This document shows, piece after piece, positions 41,260-50,357 of a DNA stretch of 64,000 nt. The notes under the pieces were generated by a model, which did not search any database, was not told where the DNA came from, and saw nothing but the letters and a program-made list of their open reading frames with translations. Every line of letters begins with the position of its first letter. The stretch's first letter is position 1. The position numbers and the translations under genes were made by a program. This DNA comes from Hemerocallis citrina (lineage: Eukaryota; Streptophyta; Magnoliopsida; Asparagales; Asphodelaceae), in contig CM030366.1 in assembly GCA_017893485.1 (NCBI GenBank), positions 77,195,227-77,259,226 of the forward strand. Direction: 5' to 3'.

Positions 41260-42600
41260 ATGACCAGCTTTCTTAAAACAAATTTTGGGCTTAGCACTCA
41301 GATGACACCGCGAGCCACAAAAGCTTCTCTTACAAGCTTGAGGCTCAGCGCTCGAATGACACAGTGAGCCATAACGGGTATGGGGGCTTGGCAAAGATCT
41401 CAAGCAAGGTCTTGGCTTTTTCAAGCCTTGCGACCCTTACGCTTGGAGATGACCTCCAGCTACGCTTATACTATCTATCCGAGAACAGGTATGGGGGCTC
41501 GACATCGACCTCGAGCAAGGCCTCGACTTTTTCAAGCCCTGCGACCTTTTCGCTCGGTGATGATCTCCAGCTACACTCATAACAGCTTCTCTTAAGGTAT
41601 GAGGGCTCAGCACCGACCTCGAGCAAGGCTTTGGCTTTTTCAAGCCCTGCGACCCTTACGCTCGGCGAGGACCTTCAGCTACGCTCATACTATCTATCCG
41701 AGAACAGGTATGGGGGATCGGCATCGACCTCAAGCAAGGCCTCGGCTTTTTCAAGCCCTGCGACCTTTTTTCTCGGCGATAACCTCCAGCTACACTCATA
41801 ACAGCTTCTCTTAAGGTATGGGGGCTCGGCATCGACTTCGAGCAAGGCATTGGCTTTTTCAAGCCCTGCGACCCTTACGCTCGGCGAAGACCTCCAGCTA
41901 CGCTCATATTATCTATCCAAGAACAGGTATGGGGGTTCGGCATTGACCTCGAGCAAGGCCTCAGATTTTTCAAGCCCTGCAACCTTTTCACTCGGCAATG
42001 ATCTCCAGCTACACTCATAACAGCTTCTCTTAAGGTACGGGGGCTCGACATTGACCTCGAGCAAGGCCTTGCTTTTTCAAGCCCTGCGACCCTTACGCTC
42101 GACGATGACCTCCAGCTACGCGCATACTATCTATCCGAGAACAGGAATGGGGGCTCGGCATTGATCTCGAGCAAGGCCTTGGCCTTTTCAAGCCCTGCGA
42201 CCTTTTCGCTCGGTGATGACCTCTAGCTACACTCATACTAGCTTCTCTTAAGGTATGGGGGCTCGGTATCGACCTCGAGAAAGGCCTTGGCTTTTTCAAG
42301 CAATGCAATCCTTACGCTCGGCGATGACCTCCAGCTACGCTCATACTATCTGAGAATAGGTATGGGGGCTCGGCATCGACCTCGAGCAAGGCCTCGGCTT
42401 TTTCAAGTCCTGCGACCTTTTTGCTCGGTGATGACGTCCAACTATACTCATAACAGCTTCTCTTAAGGTATGGGGGCTCGGCATCGACCTCGAGCAACTC
42501 CTTGGCTTTTTCAAGTCCTATGACCCTTACGCTCGCCGATGACCTCCAGCTATGCTCATACTATCTATCCAAGAACAGGTACGAAGGCTCGGCCCTTTGG
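41260..42600. repeat. E2 array 1: 111/108-bp units in a 219-bp dimer
   Basis: Twelve unit starts (TATGGGGGCTCGGC) at 41379, 41490, 41598, 41709, 41817, 41928, 42036, 42146, 42254, 42361, 42469 and 42580. Steps alternate 111 and 108 because even and odd units end differently (CTATCTATCCGAGAACAGG against ACAGCTTCTCTTAAGG). That makes a 219-bp higher-order dimer. Confidence 0.9.
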
Positions 42601-43306
42601 GATTTCGGTTCTCCTCCCTACCTAAAAGTTTTTTTTAAGATTTAGGGTGCTCGCCTTCGGCAAATGCCCCGAGTCTCGAACCTTAAATCGGCACACCTCT
42701 CACCCGCTGGCAACTCGGGGTAAACGGCCCTCAGAGCCGAAACCCCGAATTGTCAGAGGGTGGCAGGAGAGCCACAAATCCAGGACTCTTGAACAAGAAT
42801 TTCATTTTTGGGGCGCCCACCTTCTGTAGGCACCCCGAATTTCGCCCCCGGGATTGACCCACTTCTCACCCACTAACAACTTGGGGTTAACAGCCCTCGG
42901 AGCTGAAACCCCGAATTGTCAGCAGGTGACAAGTAAGTCACCGGCAATTCCTGGTGAACAACTGATAAGGTTATATAGCCCCTCGGAGAGGCACATTTAT
43001 GACATCAAGGAGTTCAAATGGCGGAAGATGAAATGTCTCCATTAATTTTTATTGTAAGGAGAAACGTCCCTTATTGAATGCTACCTACGAGAAGTAACGG
43101 TTCAGCTCTCGAGCGAAGCCACAACACGACGGCTCTTTCTACCTCTGTGGCGACCTCAAGCAAAGCCATGCTCGGTAATAGTCTCGAGCTACGCCCGTAC
43201 TGGTCCCGCTTAACAAATTATCAAAGAAAAGAAATGAAAGTTTTATTACTCATGGAGCACCAGAAACGGCCACACAATACAATGAAGAGATTACAAATCG
43301 TTCGGC
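42601..43306. other. E2 spacer with a two-unit direct repeat
   Basis: 42645-42770 and 42808-42930 share CTCACCC-CT-GCAACT-GGGGT and CCGAAACCCCGAATTGTCAG with several differences (period about 162 bp). 43030-43306 is unique and probably the 3' UTR of antisense ORF Y. Confidence 0.7.
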
Positions 43307-43807
43307 TTAAACCTCGAAAACAATGCTTCCCACTGGACCCTCCGCGTGCTCCGCCTGTCCGGCTAGTAAGGACGTCCTGGCAATGGAGCTCTGTGCGTCT
43401 GCGGGCCTCGCCGTGTCCAGATAAAAAGTTGGAGAAGGGCCCAATATGTTATGGCTTACTCCCTTGAGCAGACCGGTGCCTAGTATGAGCTTCAACCTCT
43501 GAATCTCCAACTCCTTCTCTAAAACAGCCTCGCAAAGAAAGGACTCCGAAGCCGGTCGGCCGGTGGAGGCATCCGAGATTGACTAGTTCGTCTCCACTCT
43601 CCACCAGTCTCGGTCGGCTTTGGCCTTCTTCAGGTGAGTGGCCTCAAGGCTGAGCTCCTTAGACTTGTTCATGAAATAATTCACCACAGCCTCTCGATCA
43701 CGAGCCTGCTTATGATGGCGAGCCAGCACACTCTCCTTGGACCCCAGCTCATTTCGGAGCCAGGAAACCTCGGCAGAACAATGGTCGGCACCGAGGGCCT
43801 CATGCGT
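43307..43807 (-). pseudogene. E2 ORF Y (coiled-coil antisense protein)
   Basis: Minus-strand exon after a TTCTTAATAG acceptor. It starts near AEVSWLRNELGSKESVLARH, aligning with E1 (TEVSCLRTELEKTKKALSRN) and E3 (GEVSHLRSNLGVAKLGLARS), and is Leu/Glu/Lys/Arg-rich. One in-frame stop near 43583 splits it. The C-terminal part (DAQSSIARTSLLAGQ, from about 43380) keeps the DAQS word of the other copies but not SSSGASVGAT. It ends at 43307. Confidence 0.65.
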
Positions 43808-43924
43808 CTATTAAGAAGATGGGAAAAAAGTGGGTCACAAAAGAGATTGGCGAAAAACAACAAGTCATAGAGGATCGGCCAAAAATCTTTTCTTTTATAA
43901 ATTCAAAAAATTTGGATTACAAAA

Positions 43925-43941
43925 GGCGGTGGCCAGTCCGC
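43925..43941 (-). promoter_or_regulatory. Conserved motif downstream of ORF X (E2 copy)
   Basis: GCGGACTGGCCACCGCC on the minus strand, 46 bp after the ORF X stop. One base differs from the E1 motif. Confidence 0.5.
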
Positions 43942-43986
43942 GTAAGGCGAATACAAAGTCAAAAGAGTAAAAATCCTAAACTACTT

Positions 43987-44464
43987 TTAAGAGGGGGACG
44001 ACACCTCTTCGTCAACATGGTCGCCCCCGGCCTCCTCCTGATGAGGGTCCCCCATCTCCTCCTCCTCCTCGCCGGCGGGCATCGGCGGATGCACGGGAAG
44101 CCGCCAGTTGTATTGGAGGTGGCCGACCCGAGCGTTCGGGTAGATCTGCAGGGAGTGCTCCTTGGCCTTGGCGTAAGCCTCGTCCTGGGTCAAGATCAGA
44201 GTGTTCGCCATGGTGATCTGCATCTCTACCATGGCGATCTGCAACTTCTCAGCCTCCGTCTGCCTTAGTCTGGAAGTGCGCCAGCTCGTTCGCATGATGG
44301 TCTTGCAGTGAGGCCATCTGAGCTTGGTAGACCGCCGGGAACGACTGGGCCTCCATCAGCTTGTCTTTCAGTTTAGTCACCTCATGGAAGTACTTGTCGG
44401 CGTTCTTCTCGACAAGGATCTGTTTCTCCAAGCACTTGTGGAAGTGCTTCCCATGAAGCAACGC
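43987..44464 (-). pseudogene. E2 ORF X exon 3
   Basis: It begins after a TTCTCGGCCAG acceptor with ALLHGKHFHKCLEKQ, a coiled-coil stretch, and ends with an acidic tail (PAGEEEEEMGDPHQEEAGGDH) at the stop 43987. A frame change near 44270 separates two open parts. Segments such as TLILTQDEAYAKAKEHSLQI correspond to E1 TNMEEAYGRALKHIV. Confidence 0.65.
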
Positions 44465-44562
44465 CTGGCCGAGAAAGAACAAGTTAGAAAAAATCCCTAA
44501 AATCTAAAGCTCTCCGTGAAGAAAATAACGCCTAGCCCATGAAGCAAATAACAAACATTTAC

Positions 44563-45015
44563 TGAGAGCTATGCCGGAGCCCACCTCTTGTAGGCCGTCG
44601 CGGATGTCTCTGTTGCCAGAGCCATCCGATCTCGCTCTGTGGCGAGATGCTCCACCACCTCCAGAGCCATTGGGCCCTCGAGCAGGGGTATCCCCTGCCT
44701 TGACCCCCCAATCCGGGGTGTGCGGTATCAGGCCTTGCTTTCCCACCATTTGCTCGGCACTGGGGTGAAGTGGCGGGAGCCCCTGCTCCAAGTCCTTAGC
44801 CACTTTCCTACTACCAGAGCTCGCCTCCGGTTCCTTCGTCGACCTCGATGTGTGGTGGTGCTTCTTCGTCCTCTTCGGGGATGGCTCCACAGGCACTGAG
44901 GTCGGCCCTTTATTGGAACCTACGGCCGAGACAGTCTTCTTCTCCTGATCGGCCCTCCTCTTGGCGGCTATGGCCGGCAGGGCCTGTCGGTTGTCAAGCT
45001 GCTTGGCAGACATCT
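44563..45015 (-). pseudogene. E2 ORF X exon 2
   Basis: It follows a CCTTTTACAG acceptor and opens MSAKQLDNRQALPAIAAKRR, with basic clusters (KRTKKHHH) that would suit a nuclear protein. The donor is CTCTCA/GTAAAT. The C-terminal half does not keep the DWKV-K-DGFLGD block of E1 and E3, and the exon ends out of phase relative to exon 3, so part has drifted or been replaced. Confidence 0.6.
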
Positions 45016-45091
45016 CTGTAAAAGGAAAGGAAAAAAAACAAAATGTTAACAAGAAGGCAGGGAGATAAACAAATTCAAAACAAAAACATAC

Positions 45092-46880
45092 TAGGGTTGG
45101 CTAGGCTCAGTCCGGCTCGGGCCAGGTGCAGCTCCGTGACTCGCGCCCACCCTATGCTATGCCCTTCCACAATCTTCTCCACTTTCACCCACTCTATATC
45201 CGTCAACTAGGTATGCTTCGGGGGCTTGCGGTTTGGCTTACTAAAATTCCAAACAGTTCGATTCTTCCAAGGCTTCTCGCTTCGGACAATGAAATACTTC
45301 TCCTTCGATCCTTTGATGGAGTCCGGGTGGCTGTGCATCACCCTCTTGTAAGGACACGGAGAGAGGTAAAAAACCCCTCCAAGTTGCCGAGCGAGCTCAT
45401 CCCTAGGATGGGACGGAAGTATGTGAGCCTTGGCTTGATCCTCTTCTCATGGCACTACAAAATAAAGCAAACCAGGTATTTCCATGAGTTGGGGCCATAC
45501 TGCATCGGGCTCAACTCCCCCCACTTCAAAACCCTCACGATGAACGGGTGCAACGGCAGCCTCAACCCCGAGACGAAGGCATCCTCGGGAAACATACAGA
45601 AGCTCGACTCCAGAGCTATGGTCAGGCAAATTCCAGGGTTCGGTATCAGAAGTTCGAACTCTTTTGGAATAAAGTAGGCCACCCTTAGGATATGCAGATA
45701 GTCTGCTCTCAATGCGCACTGGACGCTGTCCATCTTGATCATAGGCCGACCTGAGTCCCGCAGCAATGATGTGAACGCGAGAAGCCCCTCCACATCGTCA
45801 GGGTACATCCTGATCGACCCTAAATTTTTATGGGACACGGGGGGAAACTTGAACCCCGGCTCAGGTCCGTACTGGTCTGGCGAGCCCGAGCTATCGGGAC
45901 GAATCCACTTCCTCTTTCTTCTACGAGGGTGAAGCTTCTTCTCCGAAGACGGGGTCGCTAACGGGGTCAAAGGCAGAAGATCTTCTCCTTCCTCAGCTGC
46001 CTTTCCCGTGGTTCCTCCTTCCTCTTATCCCCAACCGTCTCCTCCCTCGGTTCCCTGTCCGGGCTCCTCCTGGTCGCCCTCAGCAAAAAACTCCGTATAC
46101 ATTCGACTAGAAAGACGATCCTGTGCTAGATTGCACGTCCCGTATTCAGCGAGGACACTGAATTCTTAAGAAGGGGTGAATATGAGACCCCGTATTTCTA
46201 GAGAGTATATATACTAGTATAGTATATATATAGTATAGAAAGAATGGAAGGATGGTTAGTGATGTGGAAAAGAAAGAAGGAAAGAATGAGTAGGTATTAA
46301 TTGGTGGACTATAGAAGATCCTATGGGAATTGATGAAGTGATGAGCCTATGAGATTATCTATGGGGCTTAAGGAAGGAATGAATGAATAAAAATTGGTGT
46401 GTGCGCTTTGACCGGGTTGACCCTAGGGAAACATACTCCCATATCGGATGGGAATAGGAGAAAGAAGAGAGATATATAGGAAAAAGCCAATGAAAAAAGG
46501 TACCAATTGTCCAGACACCCTTTTGAGGCAGCCTGTGGTGGGCGTGGCTAGAATTTAATTAATTGTGTGCGTACGAGTTGAGTACGGGGCGTTACACCCG
46601 CAGGGTCTCCTTCTTCGTGCTCCCCCTCCTCAACAAACTCCCCTCCCTCGGGGTCTCCTCCCTCGTGCTCACCCACCTCCATAAGCTCCTCGTCCGGCCT
46701 ACGGACTCGTAAAGGGGGCACGTCATACACAACGACACCCTCACCCCCTGATCTTAAGTCCGACTGAACCTCCTCCTTCACTTCAAAGTCACCTAGAGAC
46801 CAAGATGTCAATGTCGATTGGACTTCCTCCTCAAAACGTCTTGAAGTGTTTTCCTCGGAGCCAGACTGAGAGCACGACAT
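45092..46880 (-). pseudogene. E2 ORF X exon 1: gypsy-type transposon domain, split by an insertion
   Basis: The ATG at 46880 starts a Ser/Glu-rich N-terminus (MSCSQSGSEENTSRRFEEEV) that runs to about 46600, where an LTR fragment of another family interrupts it. It resumes near 46090. The conserved domain is at 45455-45970: DDVEGLLAFTSLLRD, CMFPEDAFVSGLRLPLHPFIVRVLKW and SPMQYGPNSWKYLVCF. Below 45455 the frame is broken; on the plus strand the region mirrors the YLSPRKG and PWAIP blocks poorly. The donor CCCTA/GTATGT at 45092 is in the same place as in E3. Decayed copy of the same gene as 6654-7573 and 56290-57286. Confidence 0.75.
46100..46596 (+). mobile_element. LTR-element fragment (TRIM-related family) inside E2 ORF X
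   Basis: 46183-46596 is one LTR, starting TGAGACCCCGTATTTC and ending GGGGCGTTACA. The preceding 80 bases resemble the 3' interior of the TRIM at 30100-30183 (CTAGAAAG-GATCCTG-CTAGATTG, then a CAGCGAG stretch and a purine tract). The LTR shares CCCATATCGGA, TTTTGAGGCAGCCTGTGGTGGG and the end with the 29-31 kb elements. A left LTR and a target duplication are missing, so the left side was lost. Confidence 0.7.
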
Positions 46881-47040
46881 TACGAACCAAAAATACTAAC
46901 CTGGTATACAGACAGAAAGATCACCAAAAAATGGTTGCCGACGGCTATGAAAGAAACTCCTGTTATCTAAGAAAGTGAGTGCAAAGTGAGAAAATGGGGA
47001 GGGGGGGAGGGGGGAGATTCATAATAGAGGAAGGGACTCC
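46881..47040 (-). promoter_or_regulatory. Antisense promoter and leader of ORF X (E2)
   Basis: On the minus strand a TATTAT box (47036-47031) is followed by a C-rich run, CCATTTTCTCACTTTGCACTC and a GGCAACCATTTTTTGGTGATC stretch before the ATG at 46880. The order matches E1 and E3, though the TATA word is weaker and the CCGACCGT word is not kept. Confidence 0.45.
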
Positions 47041-47063
47041 TTAATTTTCGCGAAGAGATCTAA

Positions 47064-47094
47064 CCGTTGGATCTTGATCATCAAGATCCAACGG
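47064..47094. repeat. Perfect 14-bp stem hairpin upstream of the E2 antisense promoter
   Basis: CCGTTGGATCTTGA, three bases, then TCAAGATCCAACGG. The CCGTTGGATCTTG word also recurs in E1 array 2 (for example 54664 and 54950), in the same region upstream of its antisense promoter. Confidence 0.85.
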
Positions 47095-47232
47095 CCACCC
47101 TGATCTAAAGCGCTTCGATTCTCACACCAATGACGTCAACATAGAATGCAAAATTACCTTTTTACCCTCGGTCCTATCAGCCGGTACAACAGCTCGGAAT
47201 GCGTGGCCAACAACTAGTGTACTACCCCGGGG

Positions 47233-48600
47233 CTTTTCCAATAAGTTTTGGGGGCTCGACGCTCGGATGGCACTACGAGCCATAAAAGCTTCTCCAACAA
47301 ACTTGACGCTCGGCGCTCGGATGGCACCGCGAGCCACAAAAGCTTCTCCTATAAGCTCAAGGCTCAGTGCTCGGATGTCACTGCGAGCCACAAAAGCTTT
47401 CCCTATAAGCTTGAGGCTCGGTGCTCGGATGGCACCGCGAGCCACAAAAGCTTCTCTTACAAGCTTAAGGCTCGACGCTCGGATGTCACCGCCAAATCAC
47501 CAAAGCTTTTCCAACAAGTTTTAGGGGCTTGACGCTCGGATGGCACCGCGCGCCATAAAAGCTTCTCCAACAAACTTGACGCTCGGCGCTCGGATGACAC
47601 CGCGAGCCACAAAAGCTTCTCCTATAAGCTTGAGGCTCGGCGTTCGGATGTTACCGCGAGCCACAATAACTTCCCTTACAATCTTGATACTCGGTGCTCG
47701 GATGGCACCGCGAGCCACAAAATCTTCTCCTACAAGCTTGAGGCTCGACGCTCGGATGTCACCGCCAAACTACCAAAGCTTTTCCAACAAGTTTTGGGGG
47801 CTCAATGCACGGATGGCACCGCGAACCACAAAAGCTTCTCCAACAAACTTGACGCTCGGCCCTTGGATGGCACCGTGAGCCACAAAAGCTTCCCCTATAA
47901 GCTTGAGGCTCGGCACTCGGATGTCACTATGAGCCACAAAAGCTTTCCCTACAAGCTTGAGGCTCGGCGCTCGGATGTCACTGCGAGCCACAAAAGCTTC
48001 CCCTACAAGCTTGGGGCTCGGCGCTCGGATGTCACCGCCAAACCACTAAAGCTTTTCCAACAAGTTTTGGGGGCTCGACGCTCGGATGGCACCACGAGCC
48101 AGAAAAGCATCCCTTACAAGCTTGGGGCTCGGTGCTCTGATGACACCGTGAGCCACAAAAGCTTTCCTTACAAGCTTGAGGCTCGGCGCTCGGATGGCAC
48201 CGCGAGCCACAAAAGCTTCTCCTGCAAGCTTGAGGCTCGGCGCTCGGATGTCACTGCCAAACCACCAAAGCTTTTCCAACAAGTTTTTGGGGCTTGACGC
48301 TCGGATGGCACCGCGAGCCACGAAAGCTTCTCTAACAAACTTGATGCTCGATGCTCAGAAGACACCGCGAGCCACAAAAGCTTCTCCTATAAGCTTGAGG
48401 CTCGGCGCTCGGATGTCACTGCGAGCCACAAAAGCTTCTCCTACAAACTTGGGATTCGGCGCTCGGATGGCACCGCGAGCCACAAAAGCTTCCCCTAGAA
48501 GCTTGAGGCTCGGTGCTCGGATGCCACCGCAAGCCACAAAAGTTTCTCCTACAAGCTTGAGGCTCGGCGTTCGGATGTTAACGTGAGCCACAAAAGGCTT
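47233..48600. repeat. E2 array 2a: 54-bp satellite with 273-bp higher-order repeat
   Basis: The GCTCGGATG word recurs at 47261, 47315, 47369, 47423, 47477, 47534, then every 54 bp. Every fifth step is 57 bp, where a variant unit carries CCAAAGCTTTTCCAACAAGTTTT. The variant returns at 47534, 47807 and 48080, giving three full 273-bp pentamers, then a 219-bp tetramer to 48299 and five more 54-bp steps to 48569. Open frames across it on both strands come from the period being a multiple of three. Confidence 0.95.
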
Positions 48601-48604
48601 CTCG

Positions 48605-48868
48605 CCGATGTCCCCCTGCTTTTCCAACAAGTGAGGGGGCTCGTCAAACGATCCTCGATGCTCGGCTAAGCGAGCTCCTGTTCTTTAGATATCGAACTTC
48701 CCCTGCTTTTCCAATAAGTGAGGGGGTCGTCTACCGACCCTCGACGCTCGGCTAAGCGAGCTCCTGCTCCTCAGATCTCGATGTCCCCCTGCTTTTTCAA
48801 CAAGTGAAGGGGCTCGTCGCCCGACCCTTGACGCTCGGCGAAGCAAGTTCCTGCTCTTCAGCACTCGA
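48605..48868. repeat. E2 array 2b: three units of 86-87 bp
   Basis: Units begin CCCCCTGCTTTTCCAACAAGT near 48610, 48697 and 48783, each with CTCGGCTAAGCGAGCTCCTG. It follows directly on the 54-bp array and shares the TTTTCCAACAAGT word with its variant unit, which hints at common origin. Confidence 0.9.
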
Positions 48869-48986
48869 CGCCCCTCATAACTCCAAAAGGGGATCCCCCT
48901 CATCCTACCCCACTGACCTCTCCCGGAAGATACAGACCCTGTTCTTCACCATAAACACCAATCCGCTCTTCCTACAGGGGCAAAAT

Positions 48987-49033
48987 CACTCCTACACGGC
49001 TGGATTATCCAGCCCTCCAGGAGTGGGGGCTCC
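48987..49033 (+). promoter_or_regulatory. E2 polypurine tract with stem-loop
   Basis: The tract AGGAGTGGGGGCTCC (49019-49033) precedes the 3' LTR. Its first seven bases (AGGAGTG) pair with CACTCCT at 48987-48993, enclosing a perfect palindrome GGCTGGATTATCCAGCC (48998-49014). E1 has the equivalent pair CTACTCC/GGAGTAG, with a C-G to T-A exchange at one position. Confidence 0.7.
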
Positions 49034-49542
49034 TGATATGGGTCAGATGATGTGGCCCCTCTTGGGCTACCAGATCCCCTCAAAACCCGCTCTACCCTGA
49101 TCATCAGATCAACCCAGTGTCTCATGGGCTTCTGCAACGTCAGGCCCACGAGCAAACGGGTCCAAACCCGGCCTAGCAGGATCTCAGACCCGTTTTGCCC
49201 TGCCTATAAATACCAGGCCCCTCCTTCATTAAAAGGTAATCAATCTTTCCCCTCTAAAAACTCTATCTACTGTTGCTTTACTAGATCGTCGGAGGGCCTG
49301 CCACCGGGGTCTCTCCCGATGTTTCTAGGCAGAGTGCAGGTACACGAGACCGAGCCGAGCCCCCAGATCCGAGCCGAGCTTGCTGGATCTGAGCCGAGCA
49401 TCCGACCTCCACCTCACTCCTACTACTCCCGAGCCACTCCCTCAGCCGAGGGTCGGACGTATAGCCAGTACCGCGACTTCCACTTTACAAATTGAGAGAG
49501 CTCACACCTGTTGTAGCCACACCCAAAAAACAAACCGCATCA
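49034..49542 (+). repeat. E2 3' LTR (509 bp)
   Basis: TGATATGGGTCAG to AACCGCATCA, with TATAAATA at 49205-49212. Substitutions against the 5' LTR are spread along its length, so the insertion is not recent. The target duplication ATGTT follows. Confidence 0.95.
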
Positions 49543-49851
49543 ATGTTATTTGTAGGCTGAAATGACTTTTTTGTCCATCAAAACTCAAGTTGTTTAAGCA
49601 AATATATATATGACAGAGTACATTTTAATATTTGTATAAAAATGTTATACCAGCCCAAGGTAAAACAAAGGAGAGGAACTAGTAGCCAAGAAGACAATCT
49701 CTAGGATTAGAAAGGTTACCTTTTAAAATCATGGGATTACCTGTCAAACAATTAGTAAAATTTAACCTACGTTATAAGTGGGTTGGAGTGGATAAAAGGA
49801 GCATTTTGTTTTGTATGCATTTTGAGTAATTTTTATTTTTTTATTTTTTAG

Positions 49852-49868
49852 GTTTCTATGCATTCTGA
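49852..49868 (+). CDS. Possible last exon of the NOI-domain gene
   Basis: A long T-rich tract ending TTTTTTAG/GTTTCTATG gives a strong acceptor at 49851. Joined to the donor at 34863 it would add four codons and TGA at 49866-49868. The usual NOI-protein C-terminus (often Cys-rich, lipid-modified) is not encoded, so this is weak. If right, E2 lies wholly in this intron. 49548-49840 has no other gene. Confidence 0.2.
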
Positions 49869-50357
49869 TTACTGACATACTGCACAGACCTGATAGGATT
49901 TGAAGAAATATATGGAGTGTATGTTAGTAACTAATCCACTTTCAATATTTATTTGTCGAACTAACCCACTTGTCAAAACAATTATGTAACTAACCGACTT
50001 CCAGAATCCAGTTGAATATAAAAATTTAAAAACAAAATTTTATATGTAACCCTACTTTAGAAATTGTAAACTATAATATTCGATAACGTTATAAAACTGG
50101 ATACTTCACAAAAGATTGGGAAACTAAGATTAAAAAAATCTTTCAAAATTTAAAATAAGATATATTGTTAGAAGATTAACAGAAAGAAAACATATATCTG
50201 ATAGAAAAATATCAAATTATTTAGTAATTACAAGTAGAGTAACTGAGAAACTACCTAAGAAAATCGAAAAAGTAGTAGCGTTCAAAGTATTAGATTATAG
50301 GAACGAAGAAGCAATTTGGTATTACCAACAACTATTATCATACAAGATATTAAACTA

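Larger units (their letters stand above)
35140..49542 (+). mobile_element. Complete Tat-lineage Ty3/gypsy element E2 (14.4 kb)
   Basis: LTRs at 35140-35658 and 49034-49542 and a perfect ATGTT target duplication (35135-35139 and 49543-49547). Order: LTR, PBS, gag, protease, RT, RNase H, integrase, array 1 (41260-42600), antisense ORF Y and ORF X (43307-46880), antisense promoter, array 2 (47233-48868), PPT, LTR. All protein genes carry stops or frame changes, so the element is dead as an autonomous unit. A fragment of another LTR family (about 46100-46596) sits in ORF X. The large size with antisense ORFs and satellites fits the Tat/Retand branch. Confidence 0.95.

Noticed and set aside
47248..48586. 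Long overlapping open frames on both strands with repeated ARMAPRATKAS- or SDGTASHKSF-like peptides
   Set aside because: They lie wholly in the 54-bp satellite. A 54-bp period keeps every frame open once one unit lacks stops, so they are a by-product of the repeat.
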